Below, piece after piece: positions 1 to 6,090 of a DNA stretch of 7,717 nucleotides. The notes below the pieces were generated by a model. That model had not been told where the DNA came from and ran no database searches. It saw only the letters and a program-made list of their open reading frames with translations. Source of the stretch: an uncultured Aliterella sp. (GTDB lineage: Bacteria > Cyanobacteriota > Cyanobacteriia > Cyanobacteriales > Chroococcidiopsidaceae); NCBI GenBank assembly GCA_905479905.1, contig CAJQOK010000284.1:1-7717 (forward strand), in the 5' to 3' direction. A program made the translations under genes and the position numbers. The first letter of the stretch is position 1, and every line of letters begins with the position of its first letter.

Positions 1-1
1 C

Positions 2-127
2 CTCAACGAAATCACTGAGCCAGACGATACTAGAGTGGCTTTAGGCTTAGTTGCCTTATTTTTGATGATTTCTGTCCTTTTGCCACTAACTCCAGCTTTG
101 GCGGGGCGTTTAGGCATCGGTGCGTAG
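2..127 (+). CDS. C-terminal end of a probable EGY-like site-2 protease family membrane protein (5' part outside window)
   Basis: The frame is open from the left edge and ends at a TAG at 125-127, giving 41 residues that begin LNEITEPDDTR. They contain one hydrophobic segment (about residues 13-29, ALGLVALFLMISVLLPL) and end in LAGRLGIGA. From memory, plant and cyanobacterial EGY-type M50 intramembrane metalloproteases have a similar C-terminus: an acidic LN-[DE] stretch, a last membrane helix with a LP turn, then a L-A-x-x-L-G-I-G tail. In that family the HExxH zinc site lies far upstream, outside this window, so catalytic competence cannot be judged. The identification rests on a short tail only. 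The coding status is more certain than the name: the frame is open, the composition is sensible and the stop abuts the next gene's stop. Confidence 0.55.
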   Translation, partial: LNEITEPDDTRVALGLVALFLMISVLLPLTPALAGRLGIGA

Positions 128-727
128 TTATTCTACCCAACGCCAATTGTAACGATTCCAGTTATAAGCCCCTTGAATTTGGTACTCAGCACCATTACTA
201 AAACGAATTGTACAATTTGTTTCATCTACAGCAATTACTGTACAGGAGAACCACTCACGGCTACAAGGGCCAGTTTCTTGCACCCATTCCCATAAGCCGT
301 TAGATACTTCAATGCGATCGCCTAGTTTCAGTTTTAAAGCTTCTTGGGCATATTTAGCAATGTGTCCAGGTTTGATGCGATTAAGCCACTCAAAGCCGTA
401 AACTTCCCGGATAAACTGCATTGCTCCCGAATCGCGCCCTTGCAGCCAATCATTTAGTAGCTGCGCTTTCCACGAGAGATTTTGTTGCTCTTGAACTTGA
501 ATATATTGCCAAAAGCTCTGACGTTGCTCTGAGGATAGTTCATCTAAAGGATTATTTGACCTATTATCAGCCAATGCTTTTTGTTCTATCAATTCCTCTA
601 TTACTTGCAGCATGATTTGTTTTTGCTCCTCACTCAAAGGGCAAAAATTGTAATCGCAACGGCTAAAAGCTGCTTTTAGAGCGGCTTCAAGATCGGCCTC
701 TTTCATAGCTAACTTGCGCTTTGGCAC
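128..727 (-). CDS. Conserved-looking hypothetical protein, helical N-terminus and beta-rich SH3/Tudor-like C-terminus
   Basis: 199 residues from a GTG at 727; an in-frame ATG at 706 would give 192 residues. Neither start has a clear Shine-Dalgarno sequence, so the start is uncertain. I do not recognise the family. Residues 1-130 look soluble and mainly helical, rich in Glu, Gln and Lys (for example SEEQKQIMLQVIEELIEQKA). Residues about 136-199 look like a small beta barrel: a GDRIEVSNGLWEWV strand pair, WFSCTVIAVDE, CTIRFSNGAEYQI, then an aromatic tail NWNRYNWRWVE. This resembles an SH3- or Tudor-like fold, which is inference only. There are five Cys residues and no signal peptide or membrane segment. 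A HIP1 octamer sits inside the gene (314-321), which suggests long residence in a cyanobacterial genome. The TAA stop occupies 128-130, directly against the stop of the convergent gene at 125-127. Confidence 0.75.
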   Translation of the reverse strand: MPKRKLAMKEADLEAALKAAFSRCDYNFCPLSEEQKQIMLQVIEELIEQKALADNRSNNPLDELSSEQRQSFWQYIQVQEQQNLSWKAQLLNDWLQGRDSGAMQFIREVYGFEWLNRIKPGHIAKYAQEALKLKLGDRIEVSNGLWEWVQETGPCSREWFSCTVIAVDETNCTIRFSNGAEYQIQGAYNWNRYNWRWVE

Positions 728-848
728 TTAATTACATTATGACAAAACTTTAATAATAATGATTGCCCCCAAAGTAAAGTGATTTTTTCCTGGTGCGATC
801 GCGTGGTAAGCTCAAAGAGTTGCCTATAAAGATTTTTTGGTGCAGTGT

Positions 849-1280
849 ATGCGGTTAAAATCCCTATTTGTTGTCGCCTTAACTATGCTATTGGGGATAA
901 TTTCTTGGGTATATACTCCCTCAGCAAGTGCGCTAACTCAAATCAAATTAACAGATGTTGGTTACAAAGAATGTCCGCCAGAGCTTGCTACGGGAGCGGT
1001 TACTAGCGGTGCAACCAACGCGGCTAATTGCTTTATTGTGACTGGGAAAGCCGAAAATAATTCTGGTAAATCTGTTTTTGACGCTGATGTATTTGGGCGC
1101 ATTTACGATGCTAATAATGACTCAGTAATGCAAAACCGCACTAGACTAGGTTCGATTACTGAAATACCTGCGGGTGTAAGCGAGTTTAACATGAGAATTT
1201 CTGTACCCGCAAATCAGCCCTTACCTTTGCAACTCAAGCAGTTTAAAGCCGCAGGTTTTAGCGGACAAGTTAGAAGATAG
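849..1280 (+). CDS. Small secreted (periplasm or thylakoid lumen) hypothetical protein with signal peptide
   Basis: The chosen start is ATG 849 (143 residues). In-frame TTG 837 and GTG 840 lie just upstream, but starting at 849 puts the basic n-region (MRLK) directly before the hydrophobic core, as a signal peptide should. Residues 5-22 form the core and a signal peptidase I site is likely after PSASA (A28). The mature part is about 115 residues. It begins LTQIKLTDVGYKECP, has two Cys (about 42 and 61) that could form a disulfide, and then reads as beta-sandwich sequence (CFIVTGKAENNSGKSVFDADVFGRIYD; IPAGVSEFNMRISVPANQP). This is reminiscent of FxLYD-type extracytoplasmic domains. I recall near-identical hypothetical proteins in many cyanobacteria but no established function. 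The gene stands alone, divergent from the upstream gene across a 121-base gap with a HIP1 site at 795, and is followed at once by the heptamer repeat. Confidence 0.85.
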   Translation: MRLKSLFVVALTMLLGIISWVYTPSASALTQIKLTDVGYKECPPELATGAVTSGATNAANCFIVTGKAENNSGKSVFDADVFGRIYDANNDSVMQNRTRLGSITEIPAGVSEFNMRISVPANQPLPLQLKQFKAAGFSGQVRR

Positions 1281-1387
1281 GAATTGGGAATTGGGAATTG
1301 GGAATCGGTCATTGGGAATCGGGAATCACTTAATTACCAATTACCAATTACCAATTACCCATTACCCATTACCCATTACCCATTACC
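1281..1387. repeat. Two-armed tandem heptamer repeat (STRR-like)
   Basis: The repeat begins on the first base after the preceding stop codon. Arm 1 (1281-1329) is seven heptamers of the GAATTGG type: three perfect, then GAATCGG, TCATTGG, GAATCGG and GAATCAC. After TT, arm 2 (1332-1387) is eight heptamers: four AATTACC, then four CATTACC. The reverse complement of arm 2 (GGTAATT) differs from arm 1 (GGGAATT) at one base per unit, so the two arms form an imperfect inverted repeat with a regular mismatch every seven bases. Short tandemly repeated heptamers between genes are well known in cyanobacteria. The repeat separates two convergent genes and could act as a weak bidirectional transcription barrier, which is inference. 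Confidence 0.9.
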
Positions 1388-1403
1388 CATTTTTAGATTG
1401 CAT

Positions 1404-1676
1404 CTACACAAGCGCAGGGATTCCAGCTACAAAACCACCTAACAACTGAAGAATGATAATTGCCAACATTGGTGACAAATCCATCCCACCAAGGGGGGGA
1501 ATAATTGACCGAAATAAGTTGAGGTAAGGGTCGGTAAGCTGCGCTAAAGTCGCAAAGGGCTGGTCATAAAAACTAATATTGGGAAACCAGGTTAACAAAA
1601 TGCGAACAAATAATAAACCCGTGTAAATGGTGATAAAAGTAGACAGTGTACTAGCTAGTAGCGCGATTGAAGACAT
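1404..1676 (-). CDS. YggT/Ycf19 family integral membrane protein
   Basis: 90 residues from ATG 1676 to TAG at 1404-1406, the usual length for a single-unit YggT protein. There are two hydrophobic segments, about residues 5-29 and 66-88. Between them is the diagnostic family stretch: RILLTWFPN, then LAQLTDPYLNLFRSIIPP and GGMDLSPMLAIIILQ. Cyanobacterial and chloroplast members (Ycf19, CCB3, YLMG) sit in the thylakoid or plasma membrane. They have been linked to cytochrome c maturation of the b6f complex and to nucleoid or division-site organisation. Which role this copy has cannot be told from sequence, so I give no gene symbol. Both starts and stops are clean and there is no sign of decay. 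It lies on the same strand as the next two genes, but the 105-base gap to the gene transcribed before it leaves operon membership open. Confidence 0.92.
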   Translation of the reverse strand: MSSIALLASTLSTFITIYTGLLFVRILLTWFPNISFYDQPFATLAQLTDPYLNLFRSIIPPLGGMDLSPMLAIIILQLLGGFVAGIPALV

Positions 1677-1781
1677 AATTTAGCAAGTGGTAAGTTTTAA
1701 AAGTAATACAGGTTTGATTTTAATTTAGCTGATTTCTACGGATTTTTAATCGGGCAATAGTCAGAGTTAACCAGACAACTA

Positions 1782-2126
1782 TTATTCCCCTAGAGTAGTA
1801 CGTTCTAAATTGGCTTTAGGTGGATTGCCGTTGACATTGCCTAAGTTTAGGCGTACTTCGTCAATGGTTTCGTTTAGTTGAGCAATCTTGTCTTCTAAAG
1901 AGCGCCGCGCGACTTCAATAGTTTGCTCCGAGGAAGCTTTAAGCGGTCGGCGTTTTAAGCCTAAGTTATTGCCATCAACTAAGTTAGATTTGCGCCGGGT
2001 GTCAGTATTACTGTCCGCTTCATTCAGAACTCTGGACGCAAGTAGAGCGCCAATTACACCGCCAACGACACCGCCTACAACTGTCCCAGCTATAAAGCCC
2101 CCTGTAAATCCATCGCGCTGATTCAT
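1782..2126 (-). CDS. Small membrane protein with glycine-zipper segment and C-terminal coiled coil (YtxH-like)
   Basis: 114 residues from ATG 2126. This start is preferred because AGGAAG (2134-2139 on the plus strand as CTTCCT) lies seven bases upstream. A longer frame back to TTG 2165 would place non-conserved-looking sequence ahead of the MNQRDGF start. Residues about 8-33 form one glycine-rich membrane segment with small residues at regular spacing (GGFIAGTVVGGVVGGVIGALLASRV), a glycine zipper. Residues about 35-65 are polar and basic (TDTRRKS, LKRRPLK). Residues about 66-98 are a likely amphipathic helix or coiled coil (EVARRSLEDKIAQLNETIDEVRLNL). The overall design resembles YtxH-type or general stress membrane proteins, but I do not recognise an exact family and assign no function. 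The gene follows upp with a 63-base gap. Confidence 0.82.
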   Translation of the reverse strand: MNQRDGFTGGFIAGTVVGGVVGGVIGALLASRVLNEADSNTDTRRKSNLVDGNNLGLKRRPLKASSEQTIEVARRSLEDKIAQLNETIDEVRLNLGNVNGNPPKANLERTTLGE

Positions 2127-2189
2127 ATGCTTGCTTCCTGCAAAAATGACTCGTTCTAAATACAAACTATTTTACCGAAAGGTTGCTAT

Positions 2190-2840
2190 TCAAGTGCCAA
2201 AAGTGCGATCGCCTGCGTCTCCCAATCCTGGCACAATAAACCCTTGCTCATTTAATCCTTCGTCAATGGCTGCACTATAAATAATTAAACTTGGATAAGC
2301 AACGCTGAGTTTTTGCAACGCTGGAGGAGCAGCTACTACTGATATAATCCTCACCAGAGCCGGATCTACTCCTCTATCTACTAATTGTTCCATTGCTGCG
2401 GTGATTGAGCCGCCCGTTGCTAACATAGGTTCAGGAATCAATACTCTAGTTTCTGGTGCAAACTGCGCGGGTAATTTGTTGAGATAACAACTGGGCGTGA
2501 GGGTTTCTTCATCTCGCACTAATCCTAAATGATAAATTGAGGCTAAAGGCAACAATGTCTGCGCTCCTTCTAGCAACGATAACCCTGCTCGTAAAATTGG
2601 TACTACTGCAATGGGAATCGTATAATCAATCGTTGTCGCCTCGCAAGGTGCTAAGGGAGTTTGGACGATTGTATCTTCTGTTGGCAACCAGTCGCGGATT
2701 GCTTCGTAAGTCAGCCAGCGTCCTAACTCGGTCATTGCACTTCTAAACAATACTGACGGCGTAGCCTCATCGCGGGCAACTCCTAACCAATGTTTGATTA
2801 AAGGATGGGGGGGGACGTAAATACGCAGTTGCAGCGTCAT
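2190..2840 (-). CDS. upp: Uracil phosphoribosyltransferase (pyrimidine salvage)
   Basis: Predicted to make UMP and pyrophosphate from uracil and PRPP in the cytosol. Family hallmarks in order (numbering from ATG 2840, 216 residues, near the usual 208): HPLIKHWLG (12-20); RSAMTELGRWLTYEAIRD (33-50); VPILRAGLSLLEGA (80-93); LGLVRDEETL (105-114); the PRPP loop IPEPMLATGGS (135-145); and the uracil-binding C-terminus GFIVPGLGDAGDR (200-212) ending FGT. The PRPP loop has Glu137 where most family members I recall have Asp (DPMLATGGS), a conservative but unusual change at a functional site. A GTG at 2855 would add five residues; ATG 2840 gives the family-typical N-terminus. A HIP1 octamer lies inside the 3' end (2205-2212). 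The gene is divergent from crtH, and the 315-base gap holds a putative small transcript. Confidence 0.95.
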   Translation of the reverse strand: MTLQLRIYVPPHPLIKHWLGVARDEATPSVLFRSAMTELGRWLTYEAIRDWLPTEDTIVQTPLAPCEATTIDYTIPIAVVPILRAGLSLLEGAQTLLPLASIYHLGLVRDEETLTPSCYLNKLPAQFAPETRVLIPEPMLATGGSITAAMEQLVDRGVDPALVRIISVVAAPPALQKLSVAYPSLIIYSAAIDEGLNEQGFIVPGLGDAGDRTFGT

Positions 2841-2935
2841 AGCTAGGGGTAGCACTTCTCTAAATGCCTCATCATAGTATTCTTGCGGTCAATCTGAAAA
2901 AAAAGTCAGTTTTGTTAGGTTGATTTTTGCTGCTA

Positions 2936-2954
2936 GTTGAAAATATTTTTCAAC
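2936..2954. promoter_or_regulatory. Perfect palindrome, possible operator
   Basis: GTTGAAAA (2936-2943), spacer TAT, then TTTTCAAC (2947-2954): two perfect 8-base arms. The palindrome ends five bases before the -35 hexamer of the promoter at 2960, a position typical of an activator or repressor site. It does not match a regulator consensus I know. It is AT-rich, so chance cannot be excluded, but perfect arms beside a near-consensus promoter are uncommon. Confidence 0.5.
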
Positions 2955-2959
2955 AACTA

Positions 2960-2989
2960 TTGACATAGATTCTCAATCAAGTTTATAGT
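2960..2989 (+). promoter_or_regulatory. Sigma-70-type promoter driving the putative small RNA and/or crtH leader
   Basis: A perfect -35 box TTGACA (2960-2965), an 18-base spacer and the -10 box TATAGT (2984-2989). The expected transcription start is about 2996. It points toward crtH, whose start codon is 160 bases downstream, with a terminator-like hairpin in between. Confidence 0.65.
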
Positions 2990-2995
2990 AATTTT

Positions 2996-3070
2996 CAGTG
3001 TTCTCCTCTCTTTAAGGATCGGCAGATGGGATAGGTCGGCGCAATCGGTCTACCCATCCTGTTTTTTTTT
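2996..3070 (+). ncRNA. Putative small RNA (about 75 nt), or terminated 5' leader of crtH
   Basis: This stretch is bounded by the promoter at 2960-2989 and the terminator-like hairpin with nine T at 3062-3070. No start codon opens a sensible reading frame in it. The 5' part has an unpaired-looking CU-rich run, TTCTCCTCTCTTT (3001-3013). This is complementary to AGGAGA-type ribosome-binding sites, a feature of many small RNAs that block translation. AGGAT (3015-3019) could also pair with ATCCT (3056-3060) in the terminator's distal arm, which would allow an attenuator-like switch for crtH. I compared it by memory with Yfr1 (core ACUCCUCACAC) and see no match. The exact 5' end is inferred from promoter spacing. 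Confidence 0.5.
3023..3070 (+). terminator. Rho-independent-type terminator
   Basis: The upstream arm CAGATGGGATAGG (3023-3035) pairs with TCTACCCATCCTG (3049-3061). The stem has one bulged base on each side (C opposite the first block, A opposite the second) and a loop of 13 bases. Nine consecutive T (3062-3070) follow directly. A stem plus T9 on the plus strand fits intrinsic termination well. Such terminators are less universal in cyanobacteria than in Firmicutes. Confidence 0.6.
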
Positions 3071-3155
3071 GCGATAGTTTTAGGAGCTAAAAAGCGCTAA
3101 ACTGTATATCCAGCAAGCGCGAGAATTTTAACTAGAACTGTAAACATTGAATTTT

Positions 3156-4652
3156 ATGCCTACTGCCAAAACTTTATTTGATGCGATCGTGATTGGTTCT
3201 GGTATTGGGGGCTTAGTTACGGCTACTCAGTTGGCGGCGAAAGGCGCTAAAGTGCTAGTTCTAGAAAGCTATCTCATTCCTGGGGGAAGTGCGGGGTATT
3301 TTGACCGCGAAGGCTACCGTTTTGATGTCGGCGCGTCAATGATTTTTGGTTTTGGCACTCAAGGCACTACTAACTTACTCACAAAGGCGTTAGAGGCGGT
3401 TAATGTTAGCTTAGAAACTATCCCCGACCCGGTGCAGATTCATTATCATTTGCCGAATGATTTAAAGGTAAAAGTTCACCGCGATTATGAGAAATTCTTG
3501 CAAGAACTAACAACTTGTTTTCCGCACGAAAAGCAAGGTATCCGCCAATTTTACGATGAGTGCTGGAATGTCTTTAATTGTCTCAATCGGATGGATTTAC
3601 TTTCGTTAGAAGAACCGAGATATCTAACGCGGGTATTTTTTCAGCATCCTTTAGCTTGTTTGGGTTTGGTTAAGTATTTGCCCCAAAATGTAGGAGATGT
3701 GGCGCGAAAGTATATTAAAGACCCGTTGTTATTGAAGTTTATTGATATAGATTGCTACATTTGGTCGGTAGTTCCCGCCGATTTGACACCGATGATTAAT
3801 GCGGGAATGGTGTTTTCTGACCGACATTATGGCGGAATTAATTACCCTAAAGGCGGTGTTGGTCAAATTGCCCAAAAATTAGTAGATGGGCTAGAAAAAG
3901 CTGGGGGCGAAATTAAGTACCAAGCTAGAGTTACAAAAATTGTGACCGAAAACAATCGCGCTATAGGCGTACAGTTAGCGTCTGGGGAAGTTTATCGGGC
4001 AAAAAGGATAGTTTCTAACTCGACACGCTGGGATACTTTCGAGAAGTTGCTACCAAAAGCAGAAATGCCAGCTTCCGAGAAAAAATGGCAGCAGCGCTAC
4101 CAAAAATCTCCGAGTTTTTTAAATATGCACTTGGGTGTAAAAGCGCAATTGTTGCCTGTAGGTACAGAATGCCATCATATTTTGGTGGAAGATTGGGACA
4201 AGATGGACGAGACTATCTTTGTTTCGATTCCAACTTTATTAGACCCCGATTTAGCCCCAGAGGGTCATCATATTATTCATACATTTACCCCAAGTTGGGT
4301 AGAAGATTGGCAAAAGCTGAGTCAGGGTGAGTACGAACAAAAGAAAGAAGCGGCGGCGGGAAAAATTATTAAGCGTTTAGAGCAGATTTTTCCGGGGTTA
4401 GATGCGGCTTTAGACTACATGGAGGTGGGAACACCTCGCACTCACAGGCGGTTTTTAAATCGACAAGATGGTACTTATGGCCCTATTCCCCGGCGGAAGT
4501 TGATGGGATTATTGGGTATGCCGTTCAACCGGACATCGATACCTGGGCTTTATTGCGTGGGCGATAGTACGTTTCCCGGACAGGGGTTGAATGCTGTAGC
4601 TTTTTCTGGTTTTGCTTGCGCTCATCGCGTGGCAGTAGATTTGGGACTTTAA
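3156..4652 (+). CDS. crtH: Carotenoid isomerase CrtH (prolycopene isomerase)
   Basis: 498 residues from ATG 3156; an in-frame TTG at 3147 is less likely, and ATG gives the family N-terminus [16 protein letters not shown]. It is an FAD-dependent enzyme that converts 7,9,7',9'-tetra-cis-lycopene from the CrtP/CrtQ desaturation route to all-trans-lycopene at thylakoid or cytoplasmic membranes. The FAD-binding Rossmann motif is GSGIGG (residues 14-19), followed by [15 protein letters not shown]. CrtH-specific stretches, close to what I recall of the Synechocystis protein, include [58 protein letters not shown] and [14 protein letters not shown]. The C-terminal dinucleotide-site motif is [21 protein letters not shown]. 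Length is normal and no frameshift is seen. The putative small transcript lies directly upstream and may regulate it. The hydrolase gene follows 40 bases later on the same strand. Confidence 0.97.
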   Translation: MPTAKTLFDAIVIGSGIGGLVTATQLAAKGAKVLVLESYLIPGGSAGYFDREGYRFDVGASMIFGFGTQGTTNLLTKALEAVNVSLETIPDPVQIHYHLPNDLKVKVHRDYEKFLQELTTCFPHEKQGIRQFYDECWNVFNCLNRMDLLSLEEPRYLTRVFFQHPLACLGLVKYLPQNVGDVARKYIKDPLLLKFIDIDCYIWSVVPADLTPMINAGMVFSDRHYGGINYPKGGVGQIAQKLVDGLEKAGGEIKYQARVTKIVTENNRAIGVQLASGEVYRAKRIVSNSTRWDTFEKLLPKAEMPASEKKWQQRYQKSPSFLNMHLGVKAQLLPVGTECHHILVEDWDKMDETIFVSIPTLLDPDLAPEGHHIIHTFTPSWVEDWQKLSQGEYEQKKEAAAGKIIKRLEQIFPGLDAALDYMEVGTPRTHRRFLNRQDGTYGPIPRRKLMGLLGMPFNRTSIPGLYCVGDSTFPGQGLNAVAFSGFACAHRVAVDLGL

Positions 4653-4692
4653 TCTACAATTAGAGTAGTTACAAATATTAATAAAATTTATC

Positions 4693-5586
4693 GTGATAAC
4701 TGAGCAACAAGTAATTGGCATTTTTGACAAACTAACTTGGGACTGGAAAGGTTACAAGATTGGCTATACAGTCATGGGTACGGGACAACCTTTAGTGCTA
4801 ATTCATGGCTTCGGTGCTTCTATCGGACACTGGCGCAAAAATATTCCTGTATTAGCTGCGGCGGGATACCAAGTATTTGCTATAGATTTACTTGGTTTTG
4901 GAAGTTCCGATAAGCCGCCTTTAAACTACACAATGGAAGTGTGGGAAGAATTAGTTAAAGATTTTTGGACGGCGCATATTCAGCAACGGGCTGTATTTGT
5001 TGGTAATTCTATCGGCGGATTATTAAGCTTGATGGTAATTGCCAATCATCCAGAAATTGCGGCGGGTGGAGTTTTAATTAATTGTGCGGGAGGACTTAGC
5101 CACCGTCCCCACGAACTAAATCCGCCTTTGAGGCTAGTAATGGGAGCATTTAACCGCCTGCTTCGTTCTAAAATTACTGGCAAGGTTTAGTTTAATAGGG
5201 TACGGCAAAAGGGGCAAATTAGGCGGAGTCTGATGCAAGTGTACCGCGATCGCACGGCTGTTACTGATGAACTTGTAGACTTGCTGTATCAACCATCTTG
5301 CGACGCAGGGGCGCAACAAGTTTTTGTGTCAATTTTAACTGCACCTCCAGGGCCAACCCCTGCTCAGTTATTGCCTAAAGTAAAGTGTCCGTTATTAGTA
5401 ATTTGGGGAGAAGCTGACCCCTGGACACCGATTAATGGTGCGAAGATTTATCAAGAATTGAGCAATAGTGGTCAACCTGTGCAAGTGAAGCCTATTGCCA
5501 ATGCTGGTCACTGTCCCCACGACGAAGCCCCAGATAAAGTAAATCCGCTAATTATTGATTGGTTGGGGGAAACGGTGCGATCTTAG
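4693..5586 (+). pseudogene. Alpha/beta hydrolase gene interrupted by one in-frame TAG
   Basis: From GTG 4693 the frame reads an alpha/beta hydrolase to TAG at 5188-5190, codon 166. It then continues in the same frame, with no base gained or lost, to TAG at 5584-5586 (297 codons in all). Before the stop are the oxyanion-hole HGFG (38-41), IDLLGFGSSDKP and the nucleophile elbow GNSIGG (Ser106). After it are the cap sequence FNRVRQKGQIRRSLMQVYRDRTAV, then WGEADPWTP with the likely acid Asp242, and NAGHCPHDEAP with catalytic His273. The triad is therefore split across the stop, so neither half alone should be active. Intact relatives I recall have a Leu/Phe-like residue at the stop position, so TTG to TAG is a plausible single change. 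A restart is possible at ATG 5233 behind GGAG (5225-5228). Other readings are a sequencing error or amber readthrough. The family resembles chloroplast and cyanobacterial hydrolases whose substrates are mostly unknown. It is probably co-transcribed with crtH (40-base gap). Confidence 0.85.
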
Positions 5587-5590
5587 CTTT

Positions 5591-5642
5591 AAGCCAAAGT
5601 GCGAAGCTCTGCGAGCGCGCTGGCGCTATCGCCCTTTGGCTT
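5591..5642. terminator. Large hairpin directly after the hydrolase stop
   Basis: AAGCCAAAG (5591-5599) pairs perfectly with CTTTGGCTT (5634-5642). Inside it, GCGAAGC (5601-5607) pairs with GCTATCGC (5625-5632) with one bulge, around a GC-rich core. It starts four bases after the stop codon. There is no T run, so it may stabilise the mRNA end or terminate weakly rather than act as a classic terminator. The inner part belongs to the dispersed repeat seen again at 6355. Confidence 0.55.
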
Positions 5643-5652
5643 AATGAACGAG
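5601..5652 (+). repeat. Dispersed repeat, copy 1 (GCGAAGCTCTGCGAGC ... TTAATGAACGAG)
   Basis: 52 bases that match 6355-6405 closely. Both copies share GCGAAGCTCTGCGAGC at the left end, a CTATCGC in the middle and GGCTTAATGAACGAG at the right end, with a few substitutions and one base of length difference. The GCGAAGC...GCTATCGC composition is typical of small palindromic intergenic repeats in Nostoc-like cyanobacteria. A HIP1 octamer starts on its last base (5652-5659). Confidence 0.8.
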
Positions 5653-5800
5653 CGATCGCATATGCTTAAACCACGCTCATAATATTGTTGTGGAATGAAC
5701 TTATAACCCGTTGAGCAGTCACTGGACGTTTCCGGGGAAGCTGATAAACTTGGAAATTAAACCTACAAAATTCCTGCCCCCAACTACAACACTCAGTTTT

Positions 5801-5815
5801 ATACATATAATGTAT
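5801..5815 (+). promoter_or_regulatory. -10 box with overlapping palindrome, candidate BrnA operator
   Basis: ATACAT (5801-5806), spacer ATA, then ATGTAT (5810-5815) is a perfect inverted repeat. It contains the consensus -10 hexamer TATAAT (5806-5811). No good -35 box lies 16-18 bases upstream. BrnT/BrnA operons are known to repress themselves through BrnA or the complex binding the promoter, so a palindrome on the -10 box just before brnT is a natural operator candidate. A transcript from this box would start near 5818, at or beside the proposed CTG start of brnT. Confidence 0.5.
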
Positions 5816-5817
5816 GC

Positions 5818-6090
5818 CTGGAAGTTGAATGGGATCTTAACAAAGCTGATGTTAATCTGCAAAAGCATGGTGTCCGCTTTTCTGATGCTGAGGCAGTTTT
5901 ATTCGATCCCAATGCTCTTTCTTTTGAAGACACAACTGCCAAAAGCGAACAACGGTTTATTGTGATTGGCATGGATCATCTCTGGCGTTTGCTGGTTGTG
6001 ATTTATACCGAGCGATTCCATCGCATTCGACTTATTTCAGCACGTCCAGCCACTCGTTCGGAGAGACAAAAGTATGAAAGCGGAATATGA
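5818..6090 (+). CDS. brnT: BrnT family toxin (type II toxin-antitoxin), apparently with a CTG start
   Basis: The frame is open from 5761 to TGA at 6088-6090. From CTG 5818 it gives 90 residues, the normal BrnT length. Family features: the N-terminal EVEWD (2-6), KHGVRFSDAEAVLFDP, a central SEQRFIVIGMD, then WRLLVVIYTER and IRLISARPATRSERQKYE. BrnT is a RelE-fold ribonuclease that cleaves cellular RNA and halts growth until bound by BrnA. There is no in-frame ATG, GTG or TTG near the expected start. CTG 5818 sits exactly where relatives have their initiator Met (M-E-x-E-W-D). Two nearby ATGs (5810, 5814) are in other frames, and a one-base change could have separated 5814 from the gene. So this is either a rare CTG start, possibly on a leaderless transcript, or a toxin weakened by loss of its start. 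It overlaps brnA by 17 bases. Confidence 0.85.
   Translation: MEVEWDLNKADVNLQKHGVRFSDAEAVLFDPNALSFEDTTAKSEQRFIVIGMDHLWRLLVVIYTERFHRIRLISARPATRSERQKYESGI

Noticed and set aside
421..615. Plus-strand open frame opposite the 199-residue gene
   Set aside because: Antisense shadow; the minus-strand frame is longer, complete and shows domain-like structure.
1281..1387. Possible CRISPR array
   Set aside because: The units are contiguous 7-base repeats without unique spacers, far too short for CRISPR repeats.
2996..3070. Identity with the known cyanobacterial small RNA Yfr1
   Set aside because: The conserved Yfr1 core (ACUCCUCACAC) is absent; only a looser CU-rich run is present.
3101..3110. Second promoter for crtH around TGTATATC
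   Set aside because: There is a -10-like TATATC but no recognisable -35 box at a suitable distance.
5653..5760. Remnant transposase or further hydrolase-tail copy between repeat 1 and brnT
   Set aside because: GATCGCATATG resembles the GATCGCAAATG of the other junctions, but nothing downstream matches the hydrolase tail or a transposase in any frame.
5711..5965. Plus-strand open frame of 84 codons overlapping the toxin
   Set aside because: It is in a different frame from brnT, whose translation matches a known family along its whole length.
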